A stretch of 64,000 bases of DNA from NCBI GenBank assembly GCA_900045905.1, contig FCNS01000007.1, positions 1 through 64,000 on the forward strand, in the 5' to 3' direction. The position numbers were made by a program, and so were the translations under genes. Source of the DNA: Clostridiales bacterium CHKCI001 (GTDB lineage Bacteria > Bacillota > Clostridia > Lachnospirales > Lachnospiraceae). The notes under the pieces were generated by a model. That model made no database searches, was not told where the DNA came from, and worked only from the letters and a program-made list of their open reading frames with translations. Shown here one piece after another: positions 61,956-64,000 of this stretch. Numbering within the stretch: position 1 is the stretch's first letter; each line of letters starts with the position of its first letter.

Positions 61956-63329
61956 TTATTCAAAATATCTTTGGAACCACCGTTCATGCATAATTTGTTC
62001 CACGCAATTGATAATTACTCGTTTTCTACGAATTTTATGTTCGCAAATCTCATCAATTGTTTGCTCAAAAATAGCGAAATCGATCGGAGTAGGAAGATTT
62101 TTAAAACGTTCTCTTTTCCAGGTACTCTCATAATCGTCAGGAAGCATTTCACAAGAAAGTAATAATAGTTCCGCAATTTGATTTTTTCTTTTTCTTTGCC
62201 ATCCAATCTCCACAAGCATAGTACGAATCAAAGCTTGACAATGAGAAGCTGCCATTGGATTCTCACGATAGAGTTCCCGACTGAGTGCCCGTAATTGGTA
62301 AATGCTTTTTGGAGTATTTTCTTCGATTAGTGTTGCTATTTTTTCTTCTAATTCTGGGTCGGAATAGCTGTTTTCATTTACAGTATCATATTTCATATCC
62401 GATGTTTCCTCCTCAAATGATTCTTCCGCGCTTTGAGGAAGGCTGATTTCTTCCCCTTGATATAGTTTTTGATTGGCTGTTTGTTTTGCATTCCAGTATT
62501 GCGCTTCATACCATTCCCATGTCGGATAAAGTTTACCTTTTTCTCTGGCTAATTGAGCAAGCCATTGATAGAGTTCCACTCTTTCTTCATGAGATTCCAT
62601 TACAGCTAGTCTTAAAAAGGAATGTGTTTTAAAAAATTCTTCTGCTTCTTGACGTTTTTGTCCCCAAAGCATTTCAATACAACAACCTTCTTTTTGAGAT
62701 GGAAATAAGTTGCAAGGAAGATTAATCTTTCCTCCTTCCACATAGGTAAGATGTGAAACGGACTCAATTGGAAGCAAAAGAGTCATAACAGATACCATCT
62801 CTCGAAATGTAAATCGCTGAGAATAACGTCCTTTTCTTTGTTTTCCTTTTAGCATTTCCATTCCCATATAAGCATATGCCAATCGTTCTTCTGGGCTTAA
62901 ACTTCCAATACACTCTAATCCTCGATTTGGAGCTTTTAATAGATTGTCTCCTAATAACTCCTCCTCACTAATTTCCATAGGATAATCGTTTCCTTTATAG
63001 AAATACTCACTAAAATTACTTGCTGCCATCCTTCCAGCAATCGATTTCCAATAAGTTTCCGTATCCATACAGTACATTTGAGTAAATGTATATGGTCTGG
63101 ATTCTTTTCTCGCACTGTTTGGATCTGGCTGAATAACACGAGAATATAATACAATAATTTTCTTGTCTAAATAGATAGAAGCAAGCAATTCTTTTCCATT
63201 TAGTCTTGTCTCTGCAAGCTCCATTAATTCTTTTTCATGTGCTCTTACAAAACTTTGAATTCCATTTGTCATTTGACAGCAAACAAGCCCCTGTCCGCTG
63301 CCTCTGCCATAGGCAATATAGTCAATCAT
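61956..63329 (-). CDS. Unknown protein, possible GAP1-type domain
   Basis: A 457-residue protein I do not firmly recognise. The N-terminus MIDYIAYGRGSGQGLVCCQMTNGIQSF and segments such as RFTFREMVSVMTLLLPIESVSHLTYVEGG vaguely recall the GAP1-N modules described in bacterial GTPase-centred conflict systems, but this is a recollection and not an alignment. The C-terminal 130 residues are helical and basic (RALSRELYRENPMAASHCQALIRTM). It overlaps the upstream gene by 4 bp (ATGA), so the two are coupled. A terminator follows. Confidence 0.5.
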   Translation of the reverse strand: MIDYIAYGRGSGQGLVCCQMTNGIQSFVRAHEKELMELAETRLNGKELLASIYLDKKIIVLYSRVIQPDPNSARKESRPYTFTQMYCMDTETYWKSIAGRMAASNFSEYFYKGNDYPMEISEEELLGDNLLKAPNRGLECIGSLSPEERLAYAYMGMEMLKGKQRKGRYSQRFTFREMVSVMTLLLPIESVSHLTYVEGGKINLPCNLFPSQKEGCCIEMLWGQKRQEAEEFFKTHSFLRLAVMESHEERVELYQWLAQLAREKGKLYPTWEWYEAQYWNAKQTANQKLYQGEEISLPQSAEESFEEETSDMKYDTVNENSYSDPELEEKIATLIEENTPKSIYQLRALSRELYRENPMAASHCQALIRTMLVEIGWQRKRKNQIAELLLLSCEMLPDDYESTWKRERFKNLPTPIDFAIFEQTIDEICEHKIRRKRVIINCVEQIMHERWFQRYFE

Positions 63330-64000
63330 AATTTCATCCTTTCCAGAAGTTTTCGGAAGAAATCCTTTTGTTTTCTTCCCATATTGTCCTCTTCATCATC
63401 ATAAAAATCATCTCCATAAAGATCATCCTCTGGATCATACAAATCTTCTGCTTCTACTTCTTTCATAGATTCATGCAGATTTTTTTGATATTTTACGCTC
63501 TCATTTTTCCACTGTTCCTGTACTTGAGCTTCGTTCTGGTAAGGATAAAGTCCTTTTTGAGCTAAGATATAAGTTAGCATTTCATCAATTCGATATGGTA
63601 CGAAATCTCGAGGGAAGCGGTTCCCCTCTTCTGGCATTGCATCAATAGAACCTACAATAAAATATTCAATGGCTTGTCCCATTGATTCTAAAGACAGATA
63701 GATATTAGGAAATTCATTTTCTAAATAATGTGCAATCGCATCACTGTAGGTTCGCTGCGTACTTAAACAAAATCCATCTTTATGTGTCTGCATTTTCAAG
63801 CGTCCATTTTCCCGTTCCAACGTATTGTAAGATAATAACTCTGGCAATACTCCTTGTTCTCGGAAACGATCGCTCATCGTCAATGCAACTAAAATTTTTC
63901 CTGAAAATTGATTAAACTCCATACCTTTTTGCCGAATTACATTTAATAAATGTTCCAATTGCAAATCAGCGGATGGGTCAAACAAATCTCTGGCACTAAT
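63326..64000 (-). CDS. Unknown protein, cut by the window edge
   Basis: At least 224 codons; the frame stays open to the right edge (codons for ISARD precede LFDPSADLQLEHLLNVI), so the N-terminus is missing. Visible features: a conserved-looking FSGKILVALTMSDRFREQG, PRDFVPYRIDEMLTYILAQKG, then a very acidic stretch (EVEAEDLYDPEDDLYGDDFYDDEED) and a basic end (KQKDFFRKLLERMKL). It overlaps the downstream gene by ATGA. Family not recognised. Confidence 0.5.
   Translation of the reverse strand: MSARDLFDPSADLQLEHLLNVIRQKGMEFNQFSGKILVALTMSDRFREQGVLPELLSYNTLERENGRLKMQTHKDGFCLSTQRTYSDAIAHYLENEFPNIYLSLESMGQAIEYFIVGSIDAMPEEGNRFPRDFVPYRIDEMLTYILAQKGLYPYQNEAQVQEQWKNESVKYQKNLHESMKEVEAEDLYDPEDDLYGDDFYDDEEDNMGRKQKDFFRKLLERMKL

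Overview
The window is AT-rich (low GC by eye) with strong AGGAGG-type ribosome binding sites, TTGACA/TATAAT promoters and T-tailed hairpin terminators. Its families (M56 BlaR1-like peptidase, CsoR, lantibiotic-immunity-type ABC transporter, PTS IIBCA, GPH symporter, AGCS alanine carrier, CD3324-like and Vat-like proteins, IS200/IS605) point to a chromosome of a gut-type Bacillota (Clostridia or Erysipelotrichia). I cannot name the genus.

Layout. 0-8.6 kb: M56 peptidase, a decayed lipoprotein gene and assorted metabolic genes (isochorismatase-like, AraC regulator, DUF5131, alpha/beta hydrolase, HAD phosphatase, DUF362, maltose acetyltransferase). 8.6-14.6 kb: a CsoR-type repressor, an AraC/GyrI regulator with an ABC transporter, an FMN reductase, and a P1B metal ATPase whose promoter carries two exact CsoR-like boxes. 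14.6-20.7 kb: accessory island holding a shredded copy of a STAND-type NTPase gene, a Mef-like MFS efflux gene with one nonsense codon and a leader-peptide attenuator, an IS3 OrfA remnant, a complete STAND-like NTPase with seven near-identical 40-residue repeats, and an XRE/DUF2178 pair. 21-25 kb: HAD phosphatase, beta-glucoside-type PTS and its divergent AraC regulator. 25-32 kb: MerR, Nudix, and a two-component system divergent from a five-gene antimicrobial-peptide-immunity type operon with an 11-bp-spaced operator array. 32-38 kb: AKR, flavodoxin, two LysR paralogs, Zn/Cd-type P1B ATPase with a small HMA protein. 37.8-45 kb: AraC regulator and a GH3 / GPH symporter / GH2 glycoside operon.

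45-57.5 kb is a second accessory region of gene fragments, small membrane proteins, IS200/IS605 remains and a run of immunity-like genes without toxins. It also holds an 18-codon leader peptide with overlapping hairpins ahead of a CD3324-like gene and a Vat-like acetyltransferase. A tRNA-Thr(CGU) gene lies inside this region. 57.4-61.7 kb: three transporters (PTS IIC-like, dicarboxylate symporter, alanine symporter). The right edge holds two coupled genes of unknown function, the first cut by the window end.

The best candidates for something new are the STAND-like NTPase with its degraded sister copy, the two leader-peptide attenuators (16.2 kb and 47.4 kb), the immunity-gene cluster, and the unrecognised gene pair at the right edge.
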